This document shows, piece by piece, positions 30,743 through 39,553 of a DNA stretch of 39,565 nucleotides. Origin of the DNA: DASXMR01 sp036495525 (lineage in GTDB: Bacteria > Actinomycetota > Actinomycetes > Streptosporangiales > Streptosporangiaceae); contig DASXMR010000136.1 of assembly GCA_036495525.1 (NCBI GenBank), forward strand, positions 1 to 39,565, in the 5' to 3' direction. Made by a program: the position numbers and the translations under genes. The notes under the pieces are model-generated. The model was not told the DNA's origin and did not search any database. It saw only the letters and a program-made list of their open reading frames with translations. The first letter of the stretch is position 1. Each line of letters opens with the position of its first letter.

Positions 30743-31526
30743 CGGAATTGAGCTCAACTACCAGCTGGAAGGCGACGGCGAGGAGACCATCGTCCTGATC
30801 AACGGCCTGGCGGACGACCTGGAAACCTGGGTATTCCAGGCGCCGGACTTCGCGGAGGCCGGCTACCGGGTACTCCGCTTCGACAACAGGGGCGTCGGAG
30901 CCAGCGCCAAGCCAGCGGGGCCCTATTCGAGCCGGATGATGGCCGACGACGCCAAGGCGCTGGTCGACTCGCTTGGCATCACCGGCTTCCACCTGATGGG
31001 CGTGTCCATGGGCGGCATGATCGCCCAGGAGTATGCCCTGGCCTACTCCGGCGACCTGCGCTCGGTGACCTTCGCCTGCACCTACGCGGCGCCGGGGCCG
31101 TTCTGCTCGCGGATGTTCGCGATGTGGGCTGACATGGCCCAGGTACTCGGCGTGCCCTTCGTCATGCGGGACGTCACGCTGTGGGCGTTCACCCTGCCGT
31201 TCTTCGAGCAGCGCGAGGCTGAGCTAGCCGAGTTCGAGACGGCCATGCGGTACATGGACCAGCCGGTGCCCGCCTACCTGGCTCAGCTGGCCGTCATCCA
31301 GCAGCACGACGCGCTGAGCCGGCTCGGTCAGCTCACCGTGCCCTCGCTGGTGCTGGCCGGCGACCAGGACATCCTGATCCCCGTCTCCCTGTCACGCCAG
31401 ATCCACGACGCGATCCCCGGCTCGGAATGGGCCACCACGGCCGGCGGCCACGCTTGCGTCTGGGAGCACCCCGCCGAGTTCAACCAGACCTTCCTTGACT
31501 TCGTCCGGCGGCACGGAAAGGGCTAG
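30723..31526 (+). CDS. Alpha/beta hydrolase
   Basis: A 267-residue alpha/beta-fold hydrolase. Oxyanion-side motif LINGLADDLETW, then RFDNRGVGAS, the nucleophile elbow LMGVSMGGMI with Ser95, an acid residue in LVLAGDQDILIPV and the His in TAGGHACVWEHP complete the catalytic triad. It resembles the 3-oxoadipate enol-lactonase/esterase group, but the substrate is not determinable. Its ATG lies inside the end of the gntR-type gene (20-base overlap), preceded by GAGGGAG, and the APC permease starts 4 bases after its stop, so the three act as a unit. No signal peptide, so it acts in the cytoplasm on an imported compound. Confidence 0.9.
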   Translation: MAVARVNGIELNYQLEGDGEETIVLINGLADDLETWVFQAPDFAEAGYRVLRFDNRGVGASAKPAGPYSSRMMADDAKALVDSLGITGFHLMGVSMGGMIAQEYALAYSGDLRSVTFACTYAAPGPFCSRMFAMWADMAQVLGVPFVMRDVTLWAFTLPFFEQREAELAEFETAMRYMDQPVPAYLAQLAVIQQHDALSRLGQLTVPSLVLAGDQDILIPVSLSRQIHDAIPGSEWATTAGGHACVWEHPAEFNQTFLDFVRRHGKG

Positions 31527-31530
31527 CGCG

Positions 31531-32976
31531 ATGGCCACCACAGCGAAATCCAGCCAGGCGCTTGAGCGCGGCCAGCTCGGCCTGTTCGGCGTCATCATGC
31601 CGGGCGTGGCGCAGATCGCGCCCGCCTTCAACCTGTTCTTCACCACCGGCCTGATGGTCGGCCTCGCGGGCGCCTCGGCGCCGCTGATCTTCCTGATCAG
31701 CATGGTCGGGATGGTGGCGACCGCGAGCACGCTGGCACAGTTCGCCGGCGTCTACCCCAGCGCCGGCTCGTTCATCACGTACATCACCAGGGCCATCGGC
31801 ACCAAGGTCGCGACCGCCATCGGGGTGATCACGATCCTCGGCTACATCATCGCGTTCGGCGGCATCTACATCTTCGTCGGCAGCTACATCGTGCAGAACG
31901 TGTTCGGCGACCCGCACATCTGGGGAATCACCCAGCTGACCACCATCGTGTACGGCGTCATCGTGGTAGCGCCGGTCGTGATCGGGCTGAAGTTCGGCGT
32001 GCGCACCACGGTCGTGCTCTACGTATTCGAGGTGCTGCTGCTGCTCGTGCTCAGCGTCACGATCCTGGTCCGCGGCGGCACTACCGGACTGTCCGGCGCG
32101 CCGTTCGCCTGGCCGAGCGGGCACGCCTCCGACGTGCTGCTGGCGTTCAGCCTCGCGGTGCTGGCGTTCGGCGGGTTCGAGGCGGCGGCACCGCTCGCCG
32201 AGGAGACGCGCGATCCGCGGCGGACGGTGCCGCTCGCCGTGATCGGCGCGGTGGTGATCAGCGGCGTCATCTACGTGCTCGGCTCGTATGCGCTAGTGAT
32301 CGCTTTCGGTCCAGGTCACGCCGGCACCCTGGCCGCGGACGGCAACCCGTTCCACACCGCGGCCAAGGCGTTCGTGCCATTCGTTGCGCCGCTGATCACC
32401 TGGATCTTCCTGTCCAGCGTTACCAGCTCGTACGTCGCGGCCAACACGCAGACCTCACGAGTGATCTTCGCCGGAGCCCGCGGCGGGCTGTGGAGCCGGG
32501 CGCTCGCCGCGGTCAGCCCGCGGTACCGGACGCCGGCCGCCGCGGCGGTCGCGTTCGTCGCGCCGAGCATCATCATCGGCCTGGTGTCCACCGCCATCAC
32601 AGATCCCGGCACCGCCGTCGGCTTCCTCAGCACCTACGGGATCCTCGGCCTCATCATCATGTACCTGGTCGCGAACATCGCGCTGGTCGTCGAGTACGGG
32701 AGGTTCCGCGCCCGTGGCGTGCGCAAGAACCCATGGCTATGGGTCGTGACGCCCATCGTCGGGATCGTCGTGCTGGCCATCCCCATCTGGGGCGACCTGC
32801 GGCCCGGCCAGGCAGGCGCTTACCGGCTGCTGCCCTGGCTCACCATCGCGCTGATCGTGGTCGGCGGCCTGTACGCGCTGATCCTCGGCGCCTTGCGGCC
32901 CGACGTGCTGGCGCGGGCACCGGCCTTGCTCGAGGGCGAGGAGGCGCTCGCCGGGGATCCGCTCGCGGCAGGCTGA
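31531..32976 (+). CDS. APC family amino acid/amine permease
   Basis: A 481-residue secondary transporter of the amino acid-polyamine-organocation superfamily with about 12 transmembrane helices. The first helix contains the unwound substrate motif IMPGVAQIAPAFNLFF; later AFSLAVLAFGGFEAAAPLAE and ETRDPRRTVPLAVIGAVVIS are the signature of helix 6 and the following loop. The C-terminus is hydrophilic (ALLEGEEALAGD). The ATG lies 4 bases after the hydrolase stop. It presumably imports the amino-acid-, amine- or amide-like substrate of the upstream hydrolase. A strong hairpin terminator follows at 32996. Confidence 0.92.
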   Translation: MATTAKSSQALERGQLGLFGVIMPGVAQIAPAFNLFFTTGLMVGLAGASAPLIFLISMVGMVATASTLAQFAGVYPSAGSFITYITRAIGTKVATAIGVITILGYIIAFGGIYIFVGSYIVQNVFGDPHIWGITQLTTIVYGVIVVAPVVIGLKFGVRTTVVLYVFEVLLLLVLSVTILVRGGTTGLSGAPFAWPSGHASDVLLAFSLAVLAFGGFEAAAPLAEETRDPRRTVPLAVIGAVVISGVIYVLGSYALVIAFGPGHAGTLAADGNPFHTAAKAFVPFVAPLITWIFLSSVTSSYVAANTQTSRVIFAGARGGLWSRALAAVSPRYRTPAAAAVAFVAPSIIIGLVSTAITDPGTAVGFLSTYGILGLIIMYLVANIALVVEYGRFRARGVRKNPWLWVVTPIVGIVVLAIPIWGDLRPGQAGAYRLLPWLTIALIVVGGLYALILGALRPDVLARAPALLEGEEALAGDPLAAG

Positions 32977-32995
32977 GCCAGCCGCCGGGCCAGCC

Positions 32996-33036
32996 GGCCG
33001 CCAGCTCGCGGCGGAGGGAGTCACGAGCTGGCGGCC
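32996..33036. terminator. Terminator of the gntR-hydrolase-permease operon
   Basis: GGCCGCCAGCTC (32996-33007) and GAGCTGGCGGCC (33025-33036) are perfect 12-bp arms with a 17-nt loop, 19 bases after the permease stop. Confidence 0.75.
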
Positions 33037-33135
33037 CGGCCCCGCCGCCTGCGCCCGGCCGTGCACTGGCCAGCTTCATCGTGATCACACAAGGTGACCG
33101 AGCGACTCCGACGGGCTACTGCGCACAATGGTCCC

Positions 33136-34737
33136 ATGCTGGACCACGTCGCGTTCGTGCTCGCCATGGTCGCCGTGGTGTTCGCCGCGAAGCTGCTCTC
33201 CGACCGGTTCGCGGTCCCGTACACCATCGTGCTCACCCTGATCGGCCTGGTCTACGCGCTGCTGCCGGGGCCGAACCTGCACCTGGACCCGGAGCTCGTG
33301 CTCGTGCTGGTGATCCCGCCGCTGCTGTACGCGGCGGCCCGCCGCTCCAGCTTGCTCGCCATCCGGGCCAACTGGCGGCCGATCGCGAGCCTGTCGGTGG
33401 TGCTGGTGCTGATCACGGCGTTTGTCGTCGGGGCGCTGGTGGCGCTCGTCGTGCCCGGCCTGCCGCTGGCGGCCGCGCTGGTGCTGGGTGCGGCGGTCGC
33501 GCCGCCTGACCCGGTGGCCGCGCTGTCGGTGGGCCGCCAGGCCGGCCTGCCACCCAGGCTCACCACCCTGATCGGCGGCGAGGGCCTGCTGAACGACGCC
33601 ACCGCGCTGACCACCTACCAGCTAGCGGTCGCGGCGACGGTCGGGGCCGGGTTCTCCTGGGCGGGCGCTGGCGGCCGGTTCGTCCTCGCCGCCGGCGGCG
33701 GGCTGCTGATCGGGGCCGGCATCGGGCTGGTGCTGCGGCTGGCCAGGCCGCTGCTGGCCGACCCCCTGCTGGCCAACACCGCATCGCTGGCCACCCCGTT
33801 CGTCGCCTACTACGCGGGCACGGAAGCGCACGTGTCTGGCGTGCTCGCCGTTGTCATCGCCGGGCTCATCGCCGGTCATGACGCGCCGCGGGACCTGTCG
33901 GGCGCGAGCCGGCTGCAGACCGGCGCCGTCTGGCGGCTGATCGAGTTCCTGCTCGAAGGACTGGTCTTCCTGCTGATCGGGCAGCAGCTGCCGGACGTCA
34001 TTCGCGGGCTGAGCAGCGAGCCGGCCGGCACCGTGATCGCTGCCATCGCCGTTACCCTCGCGGCGGTGCTGCTGGTGCGGCCGCTCTGGCTGATCCTCAC
34101 CCAGCTGGTCCCCGGCTGGTTCGGCTGGCAGCTCGGCGACCAGCACCGGACCCTGAAGCTGCGCGAGGTGGCCGCGCTCAGCTGGGCCGGGACCAGGGGC
34201 GTGATCACGCTGGCCGCGGTGTTCGCGGTGCCGCTGACCGTGGCGGGCGGCGCGCCGTTCCCCGGCCGTGACCTCATGCTGCTGTGCGCCTACGTGGTGG
34301 TGCTCGTCACCCTGGTAGGCCAGGGACTGACCTTCGCCCCGCTACTGCGCCGCCTCGGCCTGCAGGCGGACCCGGCCGAGGCCGCCCAGCTGCGCAACGA
34401 GGCCAGGCTGGCCGCGGTCAGGTCAGCCAGCAGCATGCTCGACGAGATGCAGGCCGAGCATCAGATCGCCAGGCACGCTGCCGACACGCTGCGGGCGTCG
34501 CTGCGCCAGCGCGCCGAGCGCTACCTGGCGCGGATCAGCATGCTGCAGGAAGCGGAGGAAGGCGACGCCGGCTGGACGCCCGAGTTCGAGGCGGTGGTCA
34601 GGGCCAGGCACGCGGTCATCGACGCCCAGCGCGACGAGCTGCTCCGCTGGCGTGACCTCGGGCGGCTGCCCGACGAGAGCCTGCGCAAGCTGCAGCGCGA
34701 GCTCGACCATGAGGAGCACACCCTGCCCAGCCGCTAG
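33136..34737 (+). CDS. Na+/H+ antiporter, CPA1 family
   Basis: A 533-residue cation:proton antiporter with about 12 helices. Ion-site motifs are APPDPVA (122-128, Asp126) and GEGLLNDATAL (148-158, Asp154), the ND pair typical of electroneutral CPA1 exchangers, plus LLEGLVFLLIGQQLPDV and ALSWAGTRGVITLA with the conserved Arg. A soluble C-terminal tail of about 130 residues is helical (SSMLDEMQAEHQIARHAADT) and may regulate activity. Length and tail match bacterial NhaP-like proteins. The ATG at 33136 is preceded by GCGCACAATGGTCCC and lacks a strong ribosome site. It stands alone, 160 bases after the permease and its terminator. Confidence 0.92.
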   Translation: MLDHVAFVLAMVAVVFAAKLLSDRFAVPYTIVLTLIGLVYALLPGPNLHLDPELVLVLVIPPLLYAAARRSSLLAIRANWRPIASLSVVLVLITAFVVGALVALVVPGLPLAAALVLGAAVAPPDPVAALSVGRQAGLPPRLTTLIGGEGLLNDATALTTYQLAVAATVGAGFSWAGAGGRFVLAAGGGLLIGAGIGLVLRLARPLLADPLLANTASLATPFVAYYAGTEAHVSGVLAVVIAGLIAGHDAPRDLSGASRLQTGAVWRLIEFLLEGLVFLLIGQQLPDVIRGLSSEPAGTVIAAIAVTLAAVLLVRPLWLILTQLVPGWFGWQLGDQHRTLKLREVAALSWAGTRGVITLAAVFAVPLTVAGGAPFPGRDLMLLCAYVVVLVTLVGQGLTFAPLLRRLGLQADPAEAAQLRNEARLAAVRSASSMLDEMQAEHQIARHAADTLRASLRQRAERYLARISMLQEAEEGDAGWTPEFEAVVRARHAVIDAQRDELLRWRDLGRLPDESLRKLQRELDHEEHTLPSR

Positions 34738-34743
34738 CCAGGC

Positions 34744-34764
34744 CCAGCCGTCACGGCGGGCTGG
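34744..34764 (+). terminator. Weak hairpin after the antiporter gene
   Basis: CCAGCC (34744-34749) and GGCTGG (34759-34764) pair around a 9-nt loop, 7 bases past the stop. A short stem with no T-tract. Confidence 0.3.
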
Positions 34765-34928
34765 CAACCGCAGGTTGTGCAGCTGGTGCGGTAGCAGCCA
34801 CGCCAATGACGCACCCGTGCGCCTGGCCATCCGGCTGCCGCGCGCCCGGCCGTGCCGCGACGCCGCGCATTGCCCGGCCGGCCTGGCATTTGATTGAATG
34901 TCGCAGTGATCGCTCCTGGCAGCCGCGG

Positions 34929-35891
34929 GTGAGTGCCGCGCAGCAGGGCAGGCGCCCGCTCGGCTGCTCCGGGCAGACGATCTCGGCGGTAGCGCTGGGC
35001 TGCGGCAACTTCGGCGGGATCGGCTCCGCGCCGGAACTGTTCGGCCAGGGGATCAGCGACGACCAGGCCTTCGCGATCATGGATGCGGCCTGGGAGCTGG
35101 GCATCACCCACTTCGACACCGCTGACGCCTACGGCGGCGGCCACAGCGAGCAGACCATCGGCCGGTGGATCGCCTCGCGCGGGGTGCGGCCCGAGCTCAC
35201 CACGAAGACCTTCAACCCGATGCGGGCCGGCGCCGACAGCGGCCTGGCGCCGGAGCGGGTCGCCCGCCAGCTGCCGCAGAGCCTGGAGCGCCTCGGCGTC
35301 GAGCGGGTAGAGCTGTACCTGGCGCACGACTTCGACCCGCAGGTGCCGCTGACCGACACGCTCGGCGCGTTCGGGCAGGCCAAGGAGCAGGGCCTGGTCG
35401 GCGACTACGGGGTCAGCAATTTCGGCGCCGGGCAGCTCACCGCGGCGCTGGCGGCCGGCGCGCCGCAGGCCATCCAGAATTCCTACTCGCTGCTCTCGCG
35501 CGAGGACGAGGCAGAGCTGCTCGGGCTTTGCGAACGCGCGCAGGTCGCCTACCTGGCGTTCAGCCCGCTGGCTGGCGGCTGGCTCACCGGCAAGTACCGG
35601 CGCGGCGAGCCCTTTCCGGCCGGGTCGCGGATGACCCAGCGCCCCGACCCGTACGCCGACCTCGTCGCTGACCGGACCTTCGACGCGCTTGACCGGCTGC
35701 GGGCCATCGCCGACGGCCGCGAGGTCTCGATGGCCGGGCTTTCGCTGGCCTGGCTGCTCGCCGACGAGCGGGTCACCCAGGTGGTGACGGGGCCGGGCCG
35801 GCCCGAGCACCTGGCGCCGGTCAGCGAGGCGCTGCAGCATCCGCTGACCGAGACGGAGCGCGCCGAGCTTTCCGCGGTGATGACGTCATGA
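34929..35891 (+). CDS. Aldo/keto reductase
   Basis: A 320-residue NADPH-dependent oxidoreductase with the AKR TIM-barrel. The catalytic tetrad is visible: Asp63 and Tyr68 in HFDTADAYGGGHSE, Lys93 in TTKTFNP and His133 in YLAHDFDP. VSNFGAGQL and NSYSLLSR, and the late AWLLADERVTQVVTGPGRPE, mark the cofactor region. I chose GTG 34929 (MSAAQQGRRPLGCSG), where homology begins; the frame is open to 34806 without family similarity. The stop overlaps the ornithine-cyclodeaminase-like gene by 4 bases, so it is the first gene of a three-enzyme set. The carbonyl substrate is unknown. Confidence 0.9.
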   Translation: MSAAQQGRRPLGCSGQTISAVALGCGNFGGIGSAPELFGQGISDDQAFAIMDAAWELGITHFDTADAYGGGHSEQTIGRWIASRGVRPELTTKTFNPMRAGADSGLAPERVARQLPQSLERLGVERVELYLAHDFDPQVPLTDTLGAFGQAKEQGLVGDYGVSNFGAGQLTAALAAGAPQAIQNSYSLLSREDEAELLGLCERAQVAYLAFSPLAGGWLTGKYRRGEPFPAGSRMTQRPDPYADLVADRTFDALDRLRAIADGREVSMAGLSLAWLLADERVTQVVTGPGRPEHLAPVSEALQHPLTETERAELSAVMTS

Positions 35892-36925
35892 GGGTGCTGG
35901 TGCTGAGCCACGCGGACGTGCTCGCGGCGCTGCCCCCGCAGGCCTGCGAGCAGGCGATGGCCGCCGTGCTCGCCGCGCACGGCAACGGCGAGACGTTCAT
36001 GCCACTGCGGTCGGTGATGGCGCCGCCCGGCGCGGCCGGCTTCATGGGCCTGATGCCCGCCTGGCGCGGCCGGCCAGGCGGCAGCGGCCAGCGAGGCGGC
36101 GAAGCCGGACCGCCGCCCGACGGCGCGGCCGCGGCGTTCGCCCTCAAGACCGTCTGCATCATCCCCGCTAACCCGGCCCGCGGCCTGGACGCTCACCAGG
36201 GCCTGGTCACCCTCTTCGACGCGGAGAACGGCCAGCCGACCGCGATCATGGACGCCTCGGCGATCACGGCGGTGCGCACCGCCGCGGTCAGCGCGGTGGC
36301 GACCAGGGCGCTGGCCTCCCCCGGCGCCCGGACGCTGGCAATCCTCGGCGCAGGCACCCAGGCCAGGGCGCACCTGACCGCGCTCGCACGGGTACGCGAC
36401 TTTGACCGGGTGCTGGTCTACGCGCCGACCGCGCAGCACGCCGAGGCGGTGGCCGGGCAGGCCGCCGGGCAGGGCTGGCAGGCGGCCGCGGCGCCGAGCG
36501 CGCAGGCCGCCGTGCAGGACGCGGATGTGGTGGTGACAGCGACCAGCGCGCGCGAGCCGGTGCTCCAGCGCGCCTGGCTGAAGCCGGGCGCGCACGTCAA
36601 CGCCGTCGGCGCCAGCACGCCGCGCAACCGCGAGATCGACACGGCCACGGTGGCGGCCAGCGCGCTGTACTGCGACAGCCGCGAGTCACTGCGCAGCGAG
36701 GCGGGCGAGTTCGCGCTCGCGATCGCCGAAGGCCTGATCGACGGTGACCGGCACGTGCGCGGTGAACTTGGCGAGGTGCTGGCCGGCACCGCGCCAGGAC
36801 GGCGCGACGAGGACGAGCTGACCATGTTCCGGTCGCTCGGGCTGGCCGTGGAGGATCTCGCCGCGGCGCAGACCGCGGTCGCCACGGCCAGGGCGCGCGG
36901 CCTGGGCACCGAGGTCGAGCTGTGA
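35888..36925 (+). CDS. Ornithine cyclodeaminase/mu-crystallin family protein
   Basis: A 345-residue NAD(P)-dependent enzyme of the OCD/mu-crystallin family, which covers ornithine cyclodeaminase, alanine dehydrogenase, ketimine reductase and the ectoine-degradation protein EutC. Residues FMPLRSVMAPPG, ALKTV (Lys87), GLVTLFDAENGQPTAIMDAS and TAVRTAAVSAVATRALA form the substrate side; LAILGAGTQARAHL (151-164) is the dinucleotide loop. A Gly-rich insertion at about 60-80 interrupts the usual core, probably as a surface loop. The ATG overlaps the aldo/keto reductase stop by 4 bases; a threonine-dehydratase-like gene follows after 34 bases. That pairing occurs in hydroxyectoine catabolism (EutB/EutC), but other amino-acid pathways also use it. 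Confidence 0.88.
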   Translation: MRVLVLSHADVLAALPPQACEQAMAAVLAAHGNGETFMPLRSVMAPPGAAGFMGLMPAWRGRPGGSGQRGGEAGPPPDGAAAAFALKTVCIIPANPARGLDAHQGLVTLFDAENGQPTAIMDASAITAVRTAAVSAVATRALASPGARTLAILGAGTQARAHLTALARVRDFDRVLVYAPTAQHAEAVAGQAAGQGWQAAAAPSAQAAVQDADVVVTATSAREPVLQRAWLKPGAHVNAVGASTPRNREIDTATVAASALYCDSRESLRSEAGEFALAIAEGLIDGDRHVRGELGEVLAGTAPGRRDEDELTMFRSLGLAVEDLAAAQTAVATARARGLGTEVEL

Positions 36926-36959
36926 GCCGGACCAGGGCCGTGCACGGGGAGGCCGGGCC

Positions 36960-37907
36960 GTGATCGAGCTGGGCGCCATCGAGGCGGCGCGGACGCGGAT
37001 CGCCGGAGCGGCCATCAGGACCCCGCTGGTGCGGCTGCACGTCGAGGACGCGCCGGCGCAGATCTACCTGAAGCTCGAGTGCCTGCAGCCGGTCAACTCA
37101 TTCAAGATCCGCGGCGCGACCAACGCGGTACTCGAGGCGCCGCCATCGCAGCGGGCCAGGGGCCTGGTCACGGCCAGCGCGGGGAACATGGCCCAGGGTG
37201 TCGCCTGGGCTGCCAGGGAGCTTGGCGTGCCGGCCACCATCGTGGTGCCCGAGCACGCGCCGGAAGCCAAGCTGGCCGCGATCAGGCGGCTCGGCGGCGA
37301 GGTACGCAAGCTGCCGTATGACGACTGGTGGAACGTGATCGTCACCAGCCGGGTCGAGGGCACCGACGGGCTATTCGTGCATCCGGTCCAGGACAGCGCC
37401 GTGATGGCCGGCAACGGCACGATCGGGCTGGAGATCCTGGAGGACCTGCCCGATCCCGACGCGGTGGTGATCCCCTATGGCGGCGGCGGGCTCACGGTCG
37501 GGATCGCCAGCGTGATCAAGGCCATGCGACCGCAGGCGAGGGTCATCACCGCCGAGCCGGAGGGCGGCGCGGCGCTGGCCGCCGCGGTCGCCGCCGGGCA
37601 GCCGGCCGATGTCGAGTACCAGCCGTCGTTTGTCGATGGCTCGGGCAGCCGGCGTGTGCTTGACTCAATGTGGCCGCTCGTGCGCCCGCTGGTGGACAGC
37701 GCCCTGGCGATACCGGTCAGCGAGGCAGCCGCCGCCGTCCGGCTGCTCGCCGAGCGGATCCGGGTGATCGCCGAGGGCGCCGGCGCGCTCGCGCCAGCCG
37801 CGGCGCTTTCGGGCCGGGCCGGAGAAGGCAAGGTCGTGTGCGTGGTCTCCGGCGGCAACATCAACTCGGGCAAGCTCGCGGAGATCCTCCAGGGATCCGT
37901 CGTCTAG
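36960..37907 (+). CDS. PLP-dependent threonine/serine dehydratase-like enzyme
   Basis: A 315-residue fold-type II PLP enzyme. The Schiff-base lysine is Lys49 in NSFKIRGA, the substrate carboxylate loop is TASAGNMAQG (71-80), and the PLP phosphate loop is PYGGGGL (172-178). VVSGGNINSGKL near the end closes the active site. It lacks the C-terminal regulatory domain of biosynthetic IlvA, so it belongs to the catabolic threonine/serine dehydratase or EutB-like group. The GTG start has GGGGAGG about 8 bases upstream. It is the third gene of the set with the reductase and the OCD-like enzyme, suggesting deamination of a hydroxylated amino acid. Confidence 0.9.
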   Translation: MIELGAIEAARTRIAGAAIRTPLVRLHVEDAPAQIYLKLECLQPVNSFKIRGATNAVLEAPPSQRARGLVTASAGNMAQGVAWAARELGVPATIVVPEHAPEAKLAAIRRLGGEVRKLPYDDWWNVIVTSRVEGTDGLFVHPVQDSAVMAGNGTIGLEILEDLPDPDAVVIPYGGGGLTVGIASVIKAMRPQARVITAEPEGGAALAAAVAAGQPADVEYQPSFVDGSGSRRVLDSMWPLVRPLVDSALAIPVSEAAAAVRLLAERIRVIAEGAGALAPAAALSGRAGEGKVVCVVSGGNINSGKLAEILQGSVV

Positions 37908-38362
37908 CGGACCGGTGACGGCCGAAAACGAAGCGGAATAAGCTAACAACTGCGTAACCAGTCTTCAACTGACCCATAGCTGTGCACTACTGTGCACCGC
38001 AATACCTTGATCAGGGACGCGCCTTCCGACCCGGCTGGGGGGACATTGACCCGTCGCTTCGCACTCCGTGCCGTGCATGACTGACAGGGAACGGCCCCGG
38101 AAAGTGACGGTTCAATTGCTGCCAGTAATGTTAGATGGGGCGGAACGTGACCGCTCCGCGCCCGCTCTCACGCTCGGCCCGGCCTGACCGGCAGCGCAGC
38201 GGCGCACCGGGATTGCATCGCGGCTATCCCGGCCACCCGCCGACGGCCCATTCGCGCTCGTAGCGGTCGGCCGAAGGCATCGGACGACAAGAAGCAACCA
38301 GGCACAACCGGGCTATACAACACCTGGCCGCCGGCCGGGTGTCCGGACAATGGAGGGGCATG
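37908..38362. other. 455-base gene-free region before the binding-protein gene
   Basis: No supported gene. The first 100 bases are AT-richer than the surroundings. At 37981-37997 the heptamer TGTGCAC occurs twice, 10 bases apart; since GTGCAC is itself palindromic the pair looks like an operator. The remainder, including the G-run at 38036-38041, shows no promoter pair or RNA fold that I can support. A long leader for the downstream lipoprotein gene is likely. Confidence 0.45.
37981..37997. promoter_or_regulatory. Paired TGTGCAC operator-like motif
   Basis: TGTGCAC-TAC-TGTGCAC places two palindromic GTGCAC cores one helical turn apart. It lies 366 bases upstream of the lipoprotein gene and 73 bases after the dehydratase stop. 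Confidence 0.4.
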
Positions 38363-39523
38363 ATGAAGGCTCGTGTCATCACGACCGCGGTCGCGCTCAG
38401 CGCGCTGGCCGTGGCGGGGTGCGGAAGCAGCGGCGGTGGTGGCGGCGGCGGCAATGCCAGCGGCGGCGGTACCAGCACGAAATCCTGCGTCGCGCAGATC
38501 GGGATCGAGGCCCCGATCACCGGCGCAGTGGCGGTGCTCGGCACCGAGCAGCTGCACTTCGCCCAGCTGGCGCTCTCAATGGATAACCAGGCCAACGGCA
38601 CCAAGATCACCCTGGTGCAGGGCGACACCCAGCTGAAGCCGGCCCAGGCGACCACGGTCACCCAGCAGCTCACCTCAAATAACAAGATCGTCGCCGTCGT
38701 CGGGCCAGCCGGCAGCCAGGAAGTGCAGGCAGTCGGCCCGTTGATGGCAAGGGCAGGGCTGCCCTTCATCTCCGGCTCGGCTACCGCGGCGGCGCTCACC
38801 ACGGGCAGCTACCCGACGTTCTTCCGGGTGGTCTCCAAGGACAGCGTGCAGGGTCCGCAGGACGCCAATTACATCGTGAAGACCCTGCACCCGAAGTCGC
38901 TGATGATCGTCGATGACCAGGAGTCGTACTCGACCGGCCTGGTCGCCGCCATGACCCCGGTGTTCAAGCAGGCGGGCATCACGGTCGACCACGAGTCGGT
39001 GCCGCAGACGCAGACCGACTTCTCCTCGCTGGTGGCCAAGGTCACGCCGAGCACCTCGGTGGTCGTGCTGCCCTGGCAGGTGGCCGCCAACGCGCAGCAG
39101 TTCGGCCGCGACCTGGCGCAGCAGCACAAGAAGGCGCTGATCTTCGGCACGGACGGGCTGTTCTCGCCTGGCACGTTCTCGATCAACGGCTCGTACGTGT
39201 CCTCGTTCGGCCCGGACATCACCGCGATCCCGGCCGACCAGGCGATCGCCCAGGCCGCGAAGCAGAAGTACGGCTCCTTCGGCACCTTCGGCCCGCCGGT
39301 CTTCGCTGCGACGCACGTCATCGATGAGGCCATCTCGTCGGTCTGCAAGGCAGGCCAGACGCCGAGCCGCGCCAACGTGCTCGCCGCGATCAAGAAGACC
39401 AGCGAGCCGAGCTCGATCCTCGGCCAGCCGATCTCCTTCGACTCGCACGGGGACCTGGTGAACGGCAAGTTCTTCCTGTTCAAGATCAACGCCAAGGGCG
39501 ATTACAAGCTGATCCCCAACTGA
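38363..39523 (+). CDS. Branched-chain amino acid-type ABC transporter substrate-binding lipoprotein
   Basis: A 386-residue extracytoplasmic binding protein of the LivJ/LivK (type I periplasmic) family. The signal peptide MKARVITTAVALSALAVAGC ends in a lipobox with Cys20, followed by a Gly-rich tether. The mature part has IGIEAPITGAVAVLGTEQLH, VAVVGPAGSQEVQAVGPLMA, FISGSATAAALTTGSYPTFF, FRVVSKDSVQGPQDANYIVK and KVTPSTSVVVLPW, all typical of this fold. I prefer ATG 38363 over 38360 because of its distance from GGAGGGG. Permease and ATPase genes are not in the window; they probably lie beyond its end. Ligands of this family include amino acids, amides and aromatic acids, so the upstream catabolic enzymes may act on its cargo. 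Confidence 0.92.
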   Translation: MKARVITTAVALSALAVAGCGSSGGGGGGGNASGGGTSTKSCVAQIGIEAPITGAVAVLGTEQLHFAQLALSMDNQANGTKITLVQGDTQLKPAQATTVTQQLTSNNKIVAVVGPAGSQEVQAVGPLMARAGLPFISGSATAAALTTGSYPTFFRVVSKDSVQGPQDANYIVKTLHPKSLMIVDDQESYSTGLVAAMTPVFKQAGITVDHESVPQTQTDFSSLVAKVTPSTSVVVLPWQVAANAQQFGRDLAQQHKKALIFGTDGLFSPGTFSINGSYVSSFGPDITAIPADQAIAQAAKQKYGSFGTFGPPVFAATHVIDEAISSVCKAGQTPSRANVLAAIKKTSEPSSILGQPISFDSHGDLVNGKFFLFKINAKGDYKLIPN

Positions 39524-39553
39524 CGGCTGATCTCTGGATCGCCGCCCCGGCGC

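Noticed and set aside
32490..33509. Plus-strand open frame spanning the permease and antiporter genes
   Set aside because: It overlaps two strong membrane transporters and a terminator hairpin and has a composition typical of an out-of-frame shadow.
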